Part shown: positions 42,878-52,268 of the stretch, one piece after another
Layout of the letters: each line of letters opens with the position of its first letter
How positions within the stretch are numbered: the first letter of the stretch is position 1
Assembly (NCBI RefSeq): GCF_014207705.1
Contig: NZ_JACHIU010000001.1
Span: 4,704,501 to 4,768,500, forward strand
Length of the DNA: 64,000 nucleotides
Reading direction: 5' to 3'
Source of the DNA: Sphaerisporangium rubeum
GTDB taxonomy: Bacteria; Actinomycetota; Actinomycetes; Streptosporangiales; Streptosporangiaceae
Position numbers and translations under genes: made by a program
The notes under the pieces: generated by a model
What the model was told of the DNA's origin: nothing
What the model saw: the letters and a program-made list of their open reading frames with translations, nothing else
Databases searched by the model: none

Positions 42878-44065
42878 GTGACGACTACGGAGACGGGCCT
42901 ACCGCTCTTCATCCTCGGCCAGGGCACCGACCCCCACAGCGAGCGCGGCGTCGACTGCCCCGGCGAACTGCCCCCCGCGTCCGACCCCGATCTGGTCGAG
43001 CGCGCGCTGCGCGCCAAGGCGGCGCTCGGCGACCGGCTGTTCGTGCTCGGCCACCACTACCAGCGCGACGAGGTGATCCGCTTCGCCGACGTGACGGGTG
43101 ACTCGTTCAAGCTCGCCAAGGACGCGGCGGCCCGGCCGGAGGCGGAGTTCATCGTCTTCTGCGGCGTGCACTTCATGGCCGAGTCCGCCGACATCCTCAC
43201 CTCCCCCGCGCAGCGGGTGGTGCTCCCCGACCTCGCGGCCGGGTGCTCCATGGCGGACATGGCGACGTTCGACCAGGTCGAGGAGGCGTGGGACGTCCTC
43301 ACCGAGATGGGTGTGGCCGACGTCACCGTGCCGGTCACGTACATGAACTCCTCGGCCGACATCAAGGCGTTCTGCGGCAGGAACGGCGGCACGGTGTGCA
43401 CCTCGTCCAACGCGCGCCGCGCGCTGACCTGGGCCTTCGAGCAGGGCCCCGGCGGGCCCGAAGGCAAAGGCGCCGGGGACCGCAAGGTGCTGTTCCTGCC
43501 CGACCAGCACCTCGGCCGCAACACCGCGGTGCTGGAGATGGGCTTCTCCCTGGACGACTGCGTGGTCTACAACCCGCACCGGCCGGACGGGGGTCTCACC
43601 GAGGAGCAGATCAGGAACGCCAAGGTGATCCTGTGGCGGGGTCACTGCTCGGTGCACGGCCGGTTCACCGCCGGTTGCGTGGACGAGGTGCGTGACCGCA
43701 TTCCCGGGGTCAACGTGCTCGTCCACCCCGAGTGCCGCCACGAGGTGGTCACCAAGGCCGACCAGGTCGGGTCCACCGAGTACATCATCAAGGCGATCGA
43801 GCAGGCCCCCGCCGGTTCCGCCTGGGCCGTCGGGACCGAGCTGAACCTCGTCAAGCGGCTCGCCGCCAGGCACCCGGACAAGACGATCACGTTCCTGGAC
43901 CGCACGGTCTGCTACTGCTCGACGATGAACCGCATCGACCTGCCCCACCTGGTGTGGGCCCTTGAGTCCCTGGTGGACGGCCAGGTGGTCAACCAGATCA
44001 CCGTGGACCCCGGCACGGCGCACTGGGCCCGGGTGGCCCTGGACCGCATGCTGGCCCTGCCGTAG
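42878..44065 (+). CDS. nadA: Quinolinate synthase A
   Basis: A 395-residue [4Fe-4S] enzyme that condenses iminoaspartate and dihydroxyacetone phosphate to quinolinate for NAD. The motifs GHHYQRDEVIRFADVTGDS, FCGVHFMAESADIL, LAAGCSMAD, YMNSSADIKAFCGRNGG, the HGRFTAGC Cys and VHPECRHEV are present. The length with extra loops is typical for actinobacteria. GTG 42878 (with AAGAAGGTG upstream) is preferred to an in-frame ATG at 42854. No nadB or nadC accompanies it here. Confidence 0.93.
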   Translation: MTTTETGLPLFILGQGTDPHSERGVDCPGELPPASDPDLVERALRAKAALGDRLFVLGHHYQRDEVIRFADVTGDSFKLAKDAAARPEAEFIVFCGVHFMAESADILTSPAQRVVLPDLAAGCSMADMATFDQVEEAWDVLTEMGVADVTVPVTYMNSSADIKAFCGRNGGTVCTSSNARRALTWAFEQGPGGPEGKGAGDRKVLFLPDQHLGRNTAVLEMGFSLDDCVVYNPHRPDGGLTEEQIRNAKVILWRGHCSVHGRFTAGCVDEVRDRIPGVNVLVHPECRHEVVTKADQVGSTEYIIKAIEQAPAGSAWAVGTELNLVKRLAARHPDKTITFLDRTVCYCSTMNRIDLPHLVWALESLVDGQVVNQITVDPGTAHWARVALDRMLALP

Positions 44066-44071
44066 GCCGCC

Positions 44072-44824
44072 TCAGCGGCCGGCGCCGGCCTCGACCAGCT
44101 CGTACAGCAAACGGACGGTGGCGGTGACGCTGCTCGTGCCGGGCTCGATCGAGGCCCCGCCGTCGGGGGCCGCCGCGAAGGCGAAGCGCGACGAGCCGCC
44201 GCCGTCCTCCTCCTCGATGCGCAGGACCCGGCCGAGTTCGTACCCCGCGAGCCCGGCGTACTGCTCGGCCTTGGACCTGGCGTCCTCGAACGCCGCGTCC
44301 CGCGCCTTCTTCAGCAGCTCGCCGGCCTTGGACACCACGAAGGAGATCCCCCGGAAGCGGATCTCGTCCCCCACCGCGGCGGCGGCGTCCACCACGGCGT
44401 CCGCGGTGGACAGGTCGCGGACGATCGCCTGCACCCCCTGTGAGGCGCGGTAGGCCACGACCTTGGACTTGTCGTACTCGGCGTCGAGCGACAGGTCGTT
44501 GGTCCGCAGGTCCTTCTCGGCGACCCCGGCGTCCAGGAGCACGGCGGTGAGCCGGCCCGCCGCGGCCCGCGCGGCGGCGAACGCCTCACCCGCGGTGTCC
44601 TTGCGCACCTCGACGGCGACGTTGAGCCGCATCGAGTCCGGGGTGACCGGGACGCCGCCCTGCCCCTCGATGGTGATGGTCACCGGGTCACCCCCGGGCT
44701 TGGACGCCGGCTCGTACGCGGCCGCTGGGCCGGGAACGGGGGAGGCCGCGGCGAGGACGGGGGCCGCCTGGAGCCCCGCGGCGGCGAACGCGGCGGCCGC
44801 CAGCAGCACACTCAACTTGGTCAT
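44072..44824 (-). CDS. Secreted SIMPL-domain (DUF541) protein
   Basis: A 250-residue exported protein. Signal peptide MTKLSVLLAAAAFAAAG with cleavage near APVLAAA. The SIMPL fold follows: ITIEGQGGVPVTPD, KDLRTNDLSLDAEYD, ASQGVQAIVRDLSTADAVVD, FRGISFVVS and KAEQYAGLAGYELG. The family is often periplasmic or outer and linked to oxidative stress, but its biochemical role is unsettled. It converges with nadA, with seven bases between stops. Confidence 0.87.
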   Translation of the reverse strand: MTKLSVLLAAAAFAAAGLQAAPVLAAASPVPGPAAAYEPASKPGGDPVTITIEGQGGVPVTPDSMRLNVAVEVRKDTAGEAFAAARAAAGRLTAVLLDAGVAEKDLRTNDLSLDAEYDKSKVVAYRASQGVQAIVRDLSTADAVVDAAAAVGDEIRFRGISFVVSKAGELLKKARDAAFEDARSKAEQYAGLAGYELGRVLRIEEEDGGGSSRFAFAAAPDGGASIEPGTSSVTATVRLLYELVEAGAGR

Positions 44825-44896
44825 GGCGCCATGCCACCACCAGGGCCGCGGTGGCCCCGCGCGGCCCGTCCGGCCCCTGGGGGAGCTTTACCATTC

Positions 44897-47383
44897 TCAG
44901 GAGCCTCTGGTGTAACGCAGGTACTGTTTCTTGTACTCCCCGGCCTTGGCGGTCGCCAGCAGCCGCTTCACCGTGCCCTGGAAGTCGAACACCACCGCCT
45001 CGTAACCACCGGCCGTCTTGCGCCAGCCCGCGATGTGCCGGTCGTCGTACCACCCGATCAGCCGTTCGCTCTCGAACGGCACGCGGGCCCGTTCCTGGCC
45101 GTCCACGGACCACACGCAGACCTGGTCGCTGCCGGTGCAGCGGGTCATGAACTGCGTGCCGTCGGGGGAGACGTCGTCGCTCTCCACCGTGAGGGGGGAG
45201 CCGACGTCCAGCAGGGTCTGCAGCACGGTGCCACCGAGGTCGTAGAACCTGATGCGCTCGGTGGAGCCCTTCAGGGCCCACGTGCCGACGGCCTGGCCGT
45301 CGCCCCGCCAGAAGTAGCTCCAGCGGCCCACGTCCTTCTCGGTGATGTGCACCACCTTGGCGGTCTTGCGCGCGACGTCGATGATGGCGAAGCCCCAGCC
45401 CTCGCTGGAGTCGCCGACGGCCTTGTTCAGGCTCAGCAGGATCTTGGAGCCGTCCGGCGACCACTGGGGGTAGATGGGGTAGACCGGGGCTTTGGCGATC
45501 CTGATGGTGGTGGAGCGGCCGTTGGTGCGGTCGACCAGGGCCACGGTGGAGTAGCTGTCGGTGGTGTAGGTGACGTTGGTGCCGAGCGCCGCGCGGCCGT
45601 CGGAGCCGACGACGTACTCGAAGTACTTCTTGGTGCGGCTGAAGGAGTTCTGCCCGTGGGGACGGATGTAGACCTGTTTGCCGTCGTCGAGGGTGTAGGC
45701 GGTCAGCTTGATCGGGTCGGCGTCGTTCTCGTGCAGGACGATCGTGCTGTCCGGCAGCTTGATCTGCCGGGTCGCCGCCGGGAGGTCACCGGCCGCGGTG
45801 TAGGGATCGGCCGCGCCGGTCGCACGGCCTCCCGGTGAGGCGCTCGGCACCCCCTCCGCGCCGCCGTCCGCGGACCCGGCCGGCAGGGTCGGGGAACGTT
45901 CCGCGCCGCTCGACGGACCAGGGCTGCGACCGGCGGTGCCGCCAGGATCGCTGAGACCGCGCACCACCAGGTAGCCGCCGCCTGCCACCACCAGCACGGC
46001 CGCAGCGGCGGCAGCGGCGATCAGCGGCGCGCGGCGGCGCGGCGGCGGCGCTACCTCCGTACCCGGCCAGCCGCCGGGCCCGCCCTGTTGCCAGGCCGGC
46101 ACCGTGGCCGCCTGTCCCTGCGGGTACGGCATCCCCCCGGCGCCTGGCACGGGGGTCGCCGGGCCGTGGCCGCCAGGCGGCGGGCCGGCCTGCCTCTGGC
46201 CGTGCTGATACGGCTGCGGCGGAGGCCCGGACGGCGCCTGACCCGCCGGACGTGTCGGCGCGAGCCCTCCGGACGGGTGCGTGACCGGCGCGGACCCGCC
46301 GGAGGGGTGGCCCGGCGCGCCGGGACCCGTGTCCAGGGGCCGGGTGGGGATCTGCTGGTGGGGTGCGGGTAACGGCCGGGCCCAGGCGGCGAACGGCGGC
46401 GCCTGCTCGCGGGCCACGGGCTCGTGCTGCTGCGCCGGGACCTCGCGGCGCGCGGGTGCGGAGTCGGGACGCGGCACGGGGGGCTCGTACGCCGCGGGGT
46501 CGCGGCGGCCCGCGGGCTCACGGGGCTGCGCCGCGGCCGTGCCTTCGGCCAGCATGGCCGACGGCGCGGCGGCACCGGGCTGGCCGAGCAGCCGCATCAG
46601 CACCTCGCCGGCCGCGGGCCGGGCCGCGGCGTCCTTGGCCAGGCAGGCGGCCACGATGCCGCGCAGCGGCTCCTCGATCGCGGTGAGGTCGGGCTCGATG
46701 TTCATGATCCGGTGGAACACCGCGGGCAGGCTGTCGGAGCCGAACGGCGCGTCCCCGGTCGCCGCGAAGATCATGGTGCCGGCCCAGGCGAACATGTCGG
46801 CCGCCGGGCCCGCCTGCTGTCCCGCGAGCTGCTCCGGCGTCATGTACGCGGGGGTCCCCACCACCATCGAGGTGAGCGTGGAGGTCTTGTCCAGCGCCTT
46901 GGCGATGCCGAAGTCGATCACGCGCGGCCCGTCGGCGGCCAGCAGCACGTTGGACGGCTTGAAGTCGCGGTGCACGATGCCGGCCTGGTGGATCGCCACG
47001 AGCGCCGTGACGGTGCCGATGGCGAGGCGGTACAGCGCGGCGCCTCGCCGGGGGCCGTCGTCCTCGACGACGGCGTCCAGGGTGGGGCCGTCGATGTACT
47101 CGCTGACGATGTACGGCCGGTGTCCCGCGACACCGGTCTCGATCACTTGTGCGGTGCAGAAGGTGGCGACCCGCTCGGCGGTGGAGACCTCGCGCACGAA
47201 CCGCGCGAGCGCCTCCTCGTTCTGCGCGAGGTCGGAGCGCAGCAGCTTCACCGCCACCGGGGCGCCGGCCGGGGAGCGGCCGAGGTAGACGACCCCCTGT
47301 CCCCCTTCACCCAGCCGGGAGGAGAGTGTGTACTCCCCCACCCGTTCCGGGTCGCCCGGCCGCAACGGCACCGGGTTCGACAT
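44897..47383 (-). CDS. Membrane Ser/Thr protein kinase with C-terminal propeller sensor
   Basis: An 828-residue PknB-type receptor kinase. The kinase domain (about 15-275) has the glycine loop GEGGQGVVY at 25-33, Lys46, the catalytic HRDFKPSN at 138-145 and DFG at 157-159. A long Pro/Gly/Ala/Gln linker (about 290-480) leads to one membrane helix (APLIAAAAAAAVLVVAGGG). The outer 300 residues contain TolB/WD40-like blades (WSPDGSKILLSLN, SPDGTQFMTRC) in place of PASTA repeats. GGAGGGGG precedes the ATG at 47383. The signal it senses is unknown. Confidence 0.87.
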   Translation of the reverse strand: MSNPVPLRPGDPERVGEYTLSSRLGEGGQGVVYLGRSPAGAPVAVKLLRSDLAQNEEALARFVREVSTAERVATFCTAQVIETGVAGHRPYIVSEYIDGPTLDAVVEDDGPRRGAALYRLAIGTVTALVAIHQAGIVHRDFKPSNVLLAADGPRVIDFGIAKALDKTSTLTSMVVGTPAYMTPEQLAGQQAGPAADMFAWAGTMIFAATGDAPFGSDSLPAVFHRIMNIEPDLTAIEEPLRGIVAACLAKDAAARPAAGEVLMRLLGQPGAAAPSAMLAEGTAAAQPREPAGRRDPAAYEPPVPRPDSAPARREVPAQQHEPVAREQAPPFAAWARPLPAPHQQIPTRPLDTGPGAPGHPSGGSAPVTHPSGGLAPTRPAGQAPSGPPPQPYQHGQRQAGPPPGGHGPATPVPGAGGMPYPQGQAATVPAWQQGGPGGWPGTEVAPPPRRRAPLIAAAAAAAVLVVAGGGYLVVRGLSDPGGTAGRSPGPSSGAERSPTLPAGSADGGAEGVPSASPGGRATGAADPYTAAGDLPAATRQIKLPDSTIVLHENDADPIKLTAYTLDDGKQVYIRPHGQNSFSRTKKYFEYVVGSDGRAALGTNVTYTTDSYSTVALVDRTNGRSTTIRIAKAPVYPIYPQWSPDGSKILLSLNKAVGDSSEGWGFAIIDVARKTAKVVHITEKDVGRWSYFWRGDGQAVGTWALKGSTERIRFYDLGGTVLQTLLDVGSPLTVESDDVSPDGTQFMTRCTGSDQVCVWSVDGQERARVPFESERLIGWYDDRHIAGWRKTAGGYEAVVFDFQGTVKRLLATAKAGEYKKQYLRYTRGS

Positions 47384-47450
47384 GACGCCCCCTCCATCGC
47401 CCCACATCAATCGCAATTCACACCATTGTGGGGTGCGGCGGCGGAACACT

Positions 47451-49280
47451 TCACCTGCTGAGCGAACCCGTACCCGTAGCGTGACCCGCGCGCCGCTCGA
47501 ACCGGGGGAATCGCGGCAGCCTGGGAGCGGTGAGGAAGCCCTCGGCGATGACCGAGGCGAGTCCGACGCGTGGCAGGTCGCGCGCGTCGTCGAAGGCGAG
47601 GAACCGCGGCACCCAGCTCGGCCGGTACTTGGCGTTGGCCCGGTACAGCGACTCCAGCTGCCACCACCGCGACACGAACACCAGGGTCCAGCGCCACAGG
47701 CGCAGCACCGGTCCCGCGCCGAGCCGCGCGCCGTGCTCGAACACCGAGCGGAACATGGCGAAGTTCAGCGAGATCCGCTTGATCCCGAGGCCGGGGGCCG
47801 CGGCGGCCAGTCCCGCCACCATGAACTCCATCAGCCCGTTGTCGGTGTCCCTGTCGCGCCGCATCAGGTCGAGCGACAGCCCGTCGTCTCCCCACGGCAC
47901 GAACGACAGCAGCGCGGCGGGCCTGCCGTCGGCGTCGTGCGCCTCCACCAGCACGCAGTCGCCGTCGGCGGGGTCGCCGAGACGGCACAGGGCCATGGAG
48001 AAGCCGCGCTCGTCGCGGCTGTCGCGCCACGCGGCGGCGCGGTCCACGACCTCGCGCATCTCGGCGGCCGGCACGTCGGCGTGCCGCCGGACGCGCAGGG
48101 TGAACCCGGCGCGGCGCACGCGGTTCACCGCCTGCCGCACCCCGCGCATCTCCCTGCCGTCCAGGCCGAAGTCCGCGACCTCGATGACGGCCTCGTCGCC
48201 GAGTTCGAGCACCCGCAGCCCCGCGCGCGCGTACGCGAGCGCGGCGGTCTCCCCCGGCCCGATGACCGCGGGGGCCCAGCCGTACCGGCGCGCCTGTTCG
48301 AGCCATGCTCTGATCGCCGGCTGCCACGCCTCGACGTCCCCGATGGGGTCGCCTCCCGCGAGGCACACCCCGGCCACGACGCGGTACGACACAGCCGCCT
48401 TGCCGCTCGGCGAGAAGACCGCGGCGCGGTCGCGGCGGGTGGCGAAGTAGCCGAGGGAGTCGCGCGCGCCGTACGTGGAAAGCAGCGCGCGCAGGCGTTG
48501 CTCGTCGTCCGGCGGCAGCTCGGCCTTGGCGCGCTGCGAGCGGAACAGCACGGCGAACGCCGCGAGCACCGCGACGGCGCTGAGCATGCCGATGACGAGG
48601 TCCACCCAGGACGGCGGCAGCCCGGACCGCCGCGCGTCGAACGTCGCGGCGCCGCCGAGCGCGCGTTCCACGGCCCAGGCCAGGTGGTGCTCGTCGCGCA
48701 GCGTGCCGGGGAAGAGGGTGACCAGGCCGTACCCGACGGCTCCCGACAGCGCGAGCAGACCGGCGAGAGTGGCGAGGGCCTGGCGGAAGGACGCCTTACG
48801 GGTGGGGGCGAAGAACTCGTCGGCGGCGGCCACGAGCACCCCGAGCGCGGCGGCGGCCACCGCGAGGTTCACCTCGGAGGCGACCACCTGGCCGGTCAGC
48901 CCGAACTCCTCCACGAGGTCCGGCATCAGCGACGCCGACAGCACCACCGCGAGGTCGCCGAGCACGAGCAGGGTGAACACGGCCGCCGCCACCCGGTGCG
49001 CGGCGCGTTTGCGGCGGGCCAGCGCTCCGGCCAGGATCGCGAGGAACACCGCGTAGCCGAGGTTCGGCGCCACCGGGAAGACCGCCGTCTCGATCACGAA
49101 GGTCACCGGCAGCAGCAGGCCGCGCAGCGGCGGCACCAGCGCGATGGCCGCCGAGTACAGCGCCGCCGCCGCCATGGCGGCCGACAGCACGCGCGGCACC
49201 AGCGCTCTGATCCGTCCGCCGCCGGTGGCCGGACGTGCCGATCCGGCCGCCGCGGCGCGGCCCTGTTCGGTGACTGCCAC
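47451..49280 (-). CDS. MprF-like phosphatidylglycerol aminoacyl transferase (DUF2156)
   Basis: A 609-residue membrane protein with about six N-terminal helices (to roughly residue 260) and a C-terminal cytosolic GNAT-fold domain of the LPG-synthase type, marked by YGARDSLGYFATR, AVSYRVVAGVCLAGGDP, GDEAVIEV and the final KRISLNFAMFRS and SLYRANAKYRPSW. Such enzymes move an amino acid (often Lys) from charged tRNA to phosphatidylglycerol and lower the negative surface charge. No lysyl-tRNA synthetase domain is fused, unlike LysX. The amino acid used is not evident. Confidence 0.83.
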   Translation of the reverse strand: MAVTEQGRAAAAGSARPATGGGRIRALVPRVLSAAMAAAALYSAAIALVPPLRGLLLPVTFVIETAVFPVAPNLGYAVFLAILAGALARRKRAAHRVAAAVFTLLVLGDLAVVLSASLMPDLVEEFGLTGQVVASEVNLAVAAAALGVLVAAADEFFAPTRKASFRQALATLAGLLALSGAVGYGLVTLFPGTLRDEHHLAWAVERALGGAATFDARRSGLPPSWVDLVIGMLSAVAVLAAFAVLFRSQRAKAELPPDDEQRLRALLSTYGARDSLGYFATRRDRAAVFSPSGKAAVSYRVVAGVCLAGGDPIGDVEAWQPAIRAWLEQARRYGWAPAVIGPGETAALAYARAGLRVLELGDEAVIEVADFGLDGREMRGVRQAVNRVRRAGFTLRVRRHADVPAAEMREVVDRAAAWRDSRDERGFSMALCRLGDPADGDCVLVEAHDADGRPAALLSFVPWGDDGLSLDLMRRDRDTDNGLMEFMVAGLAAAAPGLGIKRISLNFAMFRSVFEHGARLGAGPVLRLWRWTLVFVSRWWQLESLYRANAKYRPSWVPRFLAFDDARDLPRVGLASVIAEGFLTAPRLPRFPRFERRAGHATGTGSLSR

Positions 49281-49422
49281 GCCGTCTCCCCCGCGTCGGC
49301 CGTTCGTCAGTGATCGTCGGGTCGTATACCCGGCTGTTCACCTGCTTAGGACCACATGGGGGTGACTGATCGCTTTTGGTACGGCAACGGCGGGCCGGTG
49401 GGGATCGCCGGGCGGCGGCCGG

Positions 49423-49983
49423 TCACAGGCCTGGCGCACCCCACACCGGGAACCACCGCGACAGGTCCTCCTCGATCGGCAGCTCACCGGACATGGCGCC
49501 GCGTACCTGGAGCTCCAGTGCGTTGTCCCTGCGCTCCCCCGCGAGCGGGGCGAACGGGTAGAAGGTGCCGCGCTTGTAGAGGTAGACGACCGCGAGGCGT
49601 TCGCCACCCGGGCCGGTGAACGTCACGAGCGAGCACAGCAGCGACGGCCCGAACCCGGCGGCCTCCAGCGAGGAGTTGACGCCGTGCAGGTCGGTGACGA
49701 GCGAGGCGACGTCGTCGGCGGGACGGCGCAGCAGCAGCCAGGTGTAGCCGTAGGCGTCGCGGGTGCGCTCCACGTCCACGTCGCCGAGCAGCTCGGTGAC
49801 GTCCTTCTCCAGGGTCGCGAACGCGCCGCCTTCGGCGGGCCGGAAGCACACCGAGCCGGTCCCGGAGGGGGTGAAGCCGGTGGCGGCCTGGAGGGTCACC
49901 GCCGCGGACGGCAGCGCGAACAGCGCGTCGAGGTTCGGTTTGGCGGGTTTGCCCCTGCCGAGCAGCGCGTCCAGCCAGCCCAC
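49423..49983 (-). CDS. pspAB: PspA-associated protein PspAB
   Basis: A 186-residue soluble protein matching the actinobacterial PspAB family by context and shape: MGWLDALLGRGKPAKP N-terminus, GSVCFRPAEGGAF, and a C-terminal VYLYKRGTFYPFAPL with RWFPVW. It is the last gene of the pspA-pspAA-htpX-pspAB operon; GTG at 49983 is one base after the htpX stop. The role in envelope stress is inferred from the operon; no catalytic motif is visible. Confidence 0.78.
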   Translation of the reverse strand: MGWLDALLGRGKPAKPNLDALFALPSAAVTLQAATGFTPSGTGSVCFRPAEGGAFATLEKDVTELLGDVDVERTRDAYGYTWLLLRRPADDVASLVTDLHGVNSSLEAAGFGPSLLCSLVTFTGPGGERLAVVYLYKRGTFYPFAPLAGERRDNALELQVRGAMSGELPIEEDLSRWFPVWGAPGL

Positions 49984-49984
49984 G

Positions 49985-50899
49985 TCACACCCCGCCGCGG
50001 CCGAGCTGCGCGGAGATGCGGTTGAGCTGTTCCAGGCGCCGCTCCAGCGGCGGGTGGGTGGCGAACAAGGTGGCGAGGCCCTGGCCCACGCCGCGGCCCG
50101 ACAGCGCCGGCGCGAAGAAGAACGCGTTGAACGGCTGTGCCTCGCGCAGGTCGCGCGTCGGGATGCGCGCGATCTCGCCGCTGACCTTGACCAGCGCGCT
50201 GGCCAGCGCGGACGGCCGCTGCGTGAGCAGCGCGCCGGCGCGGTCGGCCGACAGCTCGCGGTAGCGCGACAACGCGCGGGTGAGCAGGAAGCTGATCGCG
50301 TACACGACGATCGAGACCAGCATGATGATCAGCCCGATCGGGGGGCCGTTGTTGTTGCCGCGGTCGCGGCCGAGGCCGCTGTACAGCGCGAAGCGCGTCA
50401 TCAGCCCCGCGACGATGCCGAGGAAGGAGGCGATGGTCATGACCGCGACGTCGCGGTGCGCGACGTGGGACATCTCATGGGCCACCACGCCTTCGAGCTC
50501 GGCCGGGTCGAGCCGCCGCAGCAGGCCGGTGGTCACGCAGACCACGGCGTGTTTCTGGTCGCGTCCCGTGGCGAACGCGTTGGGGACGTCGCTGTCGGCG
50601 ATCGCCACCCGCGGCTTCGGGGTGTTCCCCATCGCGCAGAGGCGGTCGATGAGGCCATGGAGCTCGGGGGCCTCCTGCGGGGAGACCTCACGTCCGTGCA
50701 TCGCGAACAACGCGATCTTGTCGGACAGGAAGTACTGCACCAGCAGGAGGCCACCGGCGAGGACGAGCACCACGACCGCTTGCACGCCGAGGGCGAGCAG
50801 GGCACCCACGAACGCGACGTACAGCAGCCCCAGCAGGAACATGGTCACGACCATGCGGACGGTCAGACCCCGGTCGGGGGCGAACCGGGTTTGCGTCAT
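49985..50899 (-). CDS. htpX: Membrane zinc metallopeptidase HtpX (M48)
   Basis: A 304-residue M48B peptidase. Two N-terminal helices (MVVTMFLLGLLYVAFVGALL; VVLVLAGGLLLVQYFL), the zinc motif VVAHEMSHVAHRD, two more helices near 155-215, and the third ligand Glu in RYRELSADRAGA. HtpX degrades misfolded membrane proteins. Its place in a PspA operon fits a membrane-integrity response. The ATG at 50899 lies nine bases after the pspAA stop. Confidence 0.92.
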   Translation of the reverse strand: MTQTRFAPDRGLTVRMVVTMFLLGLLYVAFVGALLALGVQAVVVLVLAGGLLLVQYFLSDKIALFAMHGREVSPQEAPELHGLIDRLCAMGNTPKPRVAIADSDVPNAFATGRDQKHAVVCVTTGLLRRLDPAELEGVVAHEMSHVAHRDVAVMTIASFLGIVAGLMTRFALYSGLGRDRGNNNGPPIGLIIMLVSIVVYAISFLLTRALSRYRELSADRAGALLTQRPSALASALVKVSGEIARIPTRDLREAQPFNAFFFAPALSGRGVGQGLATLFATHPPLERRLEQLNRISAQLGRGGV

Positions 50900-50908
50900 A
50901 TGTCCAAG

Positions 50909-51187
50909 CTAACCCGGAATGAGCCCGGAATCGCCCAGCATGCCCCTTACTTCGTCGATCGAAGCGTCAGCCGGCGGCAAAATCAGCTCCGACGGCTCCA
51001 GCGCGTCGTCCGGCAAGGGCTTGCCGATCTGACGCACCTTGTCCAGCAGCGCGTGCAGCTTGGAGCGGAACTGGCCCTCGTCGTCGGTCTCGATGGCCGC
51101 TTCCAGCTCGCCGTCCAGCAGGTTGAGGACGTCGATGTCCCCCTCGGCGATCTGCACCTGGCCCTCGCCCATGATGCGGATGATCAC
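50909..51187 (-). CDS. pspAA: PspA-associated protein PspAA
   Basis: A 92-residue acidic protein starting IIRIMGEGQVQIAEGDID, the form of the actinobacterial PspAA family that partners PspA. The GTG start at 51187 overlaps the pspA stop (GTGA), so the two are co-translated. The molecular role is not established; a modulator of PspA assembly is the natural guess. Confidence 0.82.
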   Translation of the reverse strand: MIIRIMGEGQVQIAEGDIDVLNLLDGELEAAIETDDEGQFRSKLHALLDKVRQIGKPLPDDALEPSELILPPADASIDEVRGMLGDSGLIPG

Positions 51188-52047
51188 AAGCCCTCCCCTT
51201 GGCGCGGGTACTGCTGCGTCGGGCCGCCCTGCGGCGCCTGCTGCTGCGGGTACTGCTGCTGGGGGTACTGCTGCTGCTGGGGCTGCTGCTGAGGCGCGTG
51301 CTGCTGCGCGTGCTGGCCGGACTCGATGGCGTCCCTCGGGGCGGGGCCCTGGCCGAGCTCGGCCTTCATGCGCGCGAGCTCCAGCTCGACGTCGCTGCCG
51401 CCACCCATGCGGTCCAGCTCGGCCTGGATGTCGTCGCCACGCTGGCCGCTGAAGTCGTCGAGCGCGCCACTGGCGAGCAACTCGTCAATGGCACCCGCGC
51501 GGGCCTGCATCTGCGCCGTCTTGTCCTCGGCACGCTGGATGGCGAGACCGACGTCACCCATCTCCTCGGAGATGCCGGAGAACGCCTCGTTGATGCGGGT
51601 CTGCGCCTCGGCGGCGGTGTAGGTCGCCTTGATCGTCTCCTTGCGGTGACGGAAGGAGTCGACCTTGGCCTGGAGCCGCTGGCTGGCGAGGGTGAGCTTC
51701 TCCTCCTCGCCCTGCAGGTTGTTGTGCTGCACCTGGAGGTCGGCGATCTGGCTCTGCAGCGCCGAGCGGCGGCTCAGCGCCTCGCGCGCGAGGTCCTCAC
51801 GGCCCACGCCGAGGGCCTTGCGTCCCTGGTCCTCAAGCTTCTTGGACTGCTGCTGGATCTGGTTGATCTGCAGTTCCACGCGCTTTCGCGACGTGGCGAC
51901 GTCGGCCACACCCCGGCGGACCTTCTGCAGGAGCTCAAGCTGCCGCTGATAGGAATAGTCCAGGGTCTCGCGCGGATCCTCCATCTTGTCCAAGGCGTTG
52001 TTGGCCTTGGACCTGAAGATCATGGAAAGTCTCTTCATCACGCTCAT
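51184..52047 (-). CDS. pspA: Phage shock protein A (PspA/IM30/Vipp1 family)
   Basis: A 287-residue ESCRT-III-like membrane-repair protein. It is almost entirely helical coiled coil: MKRLSMIFRSKANNALDKME is the amphipathic membrane-binding helix, then DPRETLDYSYQRQLELLQKV and long heptad stretches to about residue 230. The last 45 residues are Gln/Pro-rich (QQQPQQQQYPQQ), an actinobacterial extension. It heads the operon; its promoter lies in 52048-52268, shared with the divergent DUF3043 gene. Confidence 0.93.
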   Translation of the reverse strand: MSVMKRLSMIFRSKANNALDKMEDPRETLDYSYQRQLELLQKVRRGVADVATSRKRVELQINQIQQQSKKLEDQGRKALGVGREDLAREALSRRSALQSQIADLQVQHNNLQGEEEKLTLASQRLQAKVDSFRHRKETIKATYTAAEAQTRINEAFSGISEEMGDVGLAIQRAEDKTAQMQARAGAIDELLASGALDDFSGQRGDDIQAELDRMGGGSDVELELARMKAELGQGPAPRDAIESGQHAQQHAPQQQPQQQQYPQQQYPQQQAPQGGPTQQYPRQGEGL

Positions 52048-52268
52048 GCGCGTCGGCCGTCCCCTTCTTAGGTAGTGCTATGCCTATGTTCCCGCACGCA
52101 GCGACGCTCGCCGGCCGTATGCTCGCTGCGCCGGCATCTATGCTCCCTGCTCCATAGGCTGCCCGCTCATGCCACCGGCCCCCGATTATCGCGGCAAAGT
52201 CGCCTACGTCCACCCTACGCATAACGCGCGAGGGCGTCATTAAGTTGCACCGCCGGTAGGCTGACGCC

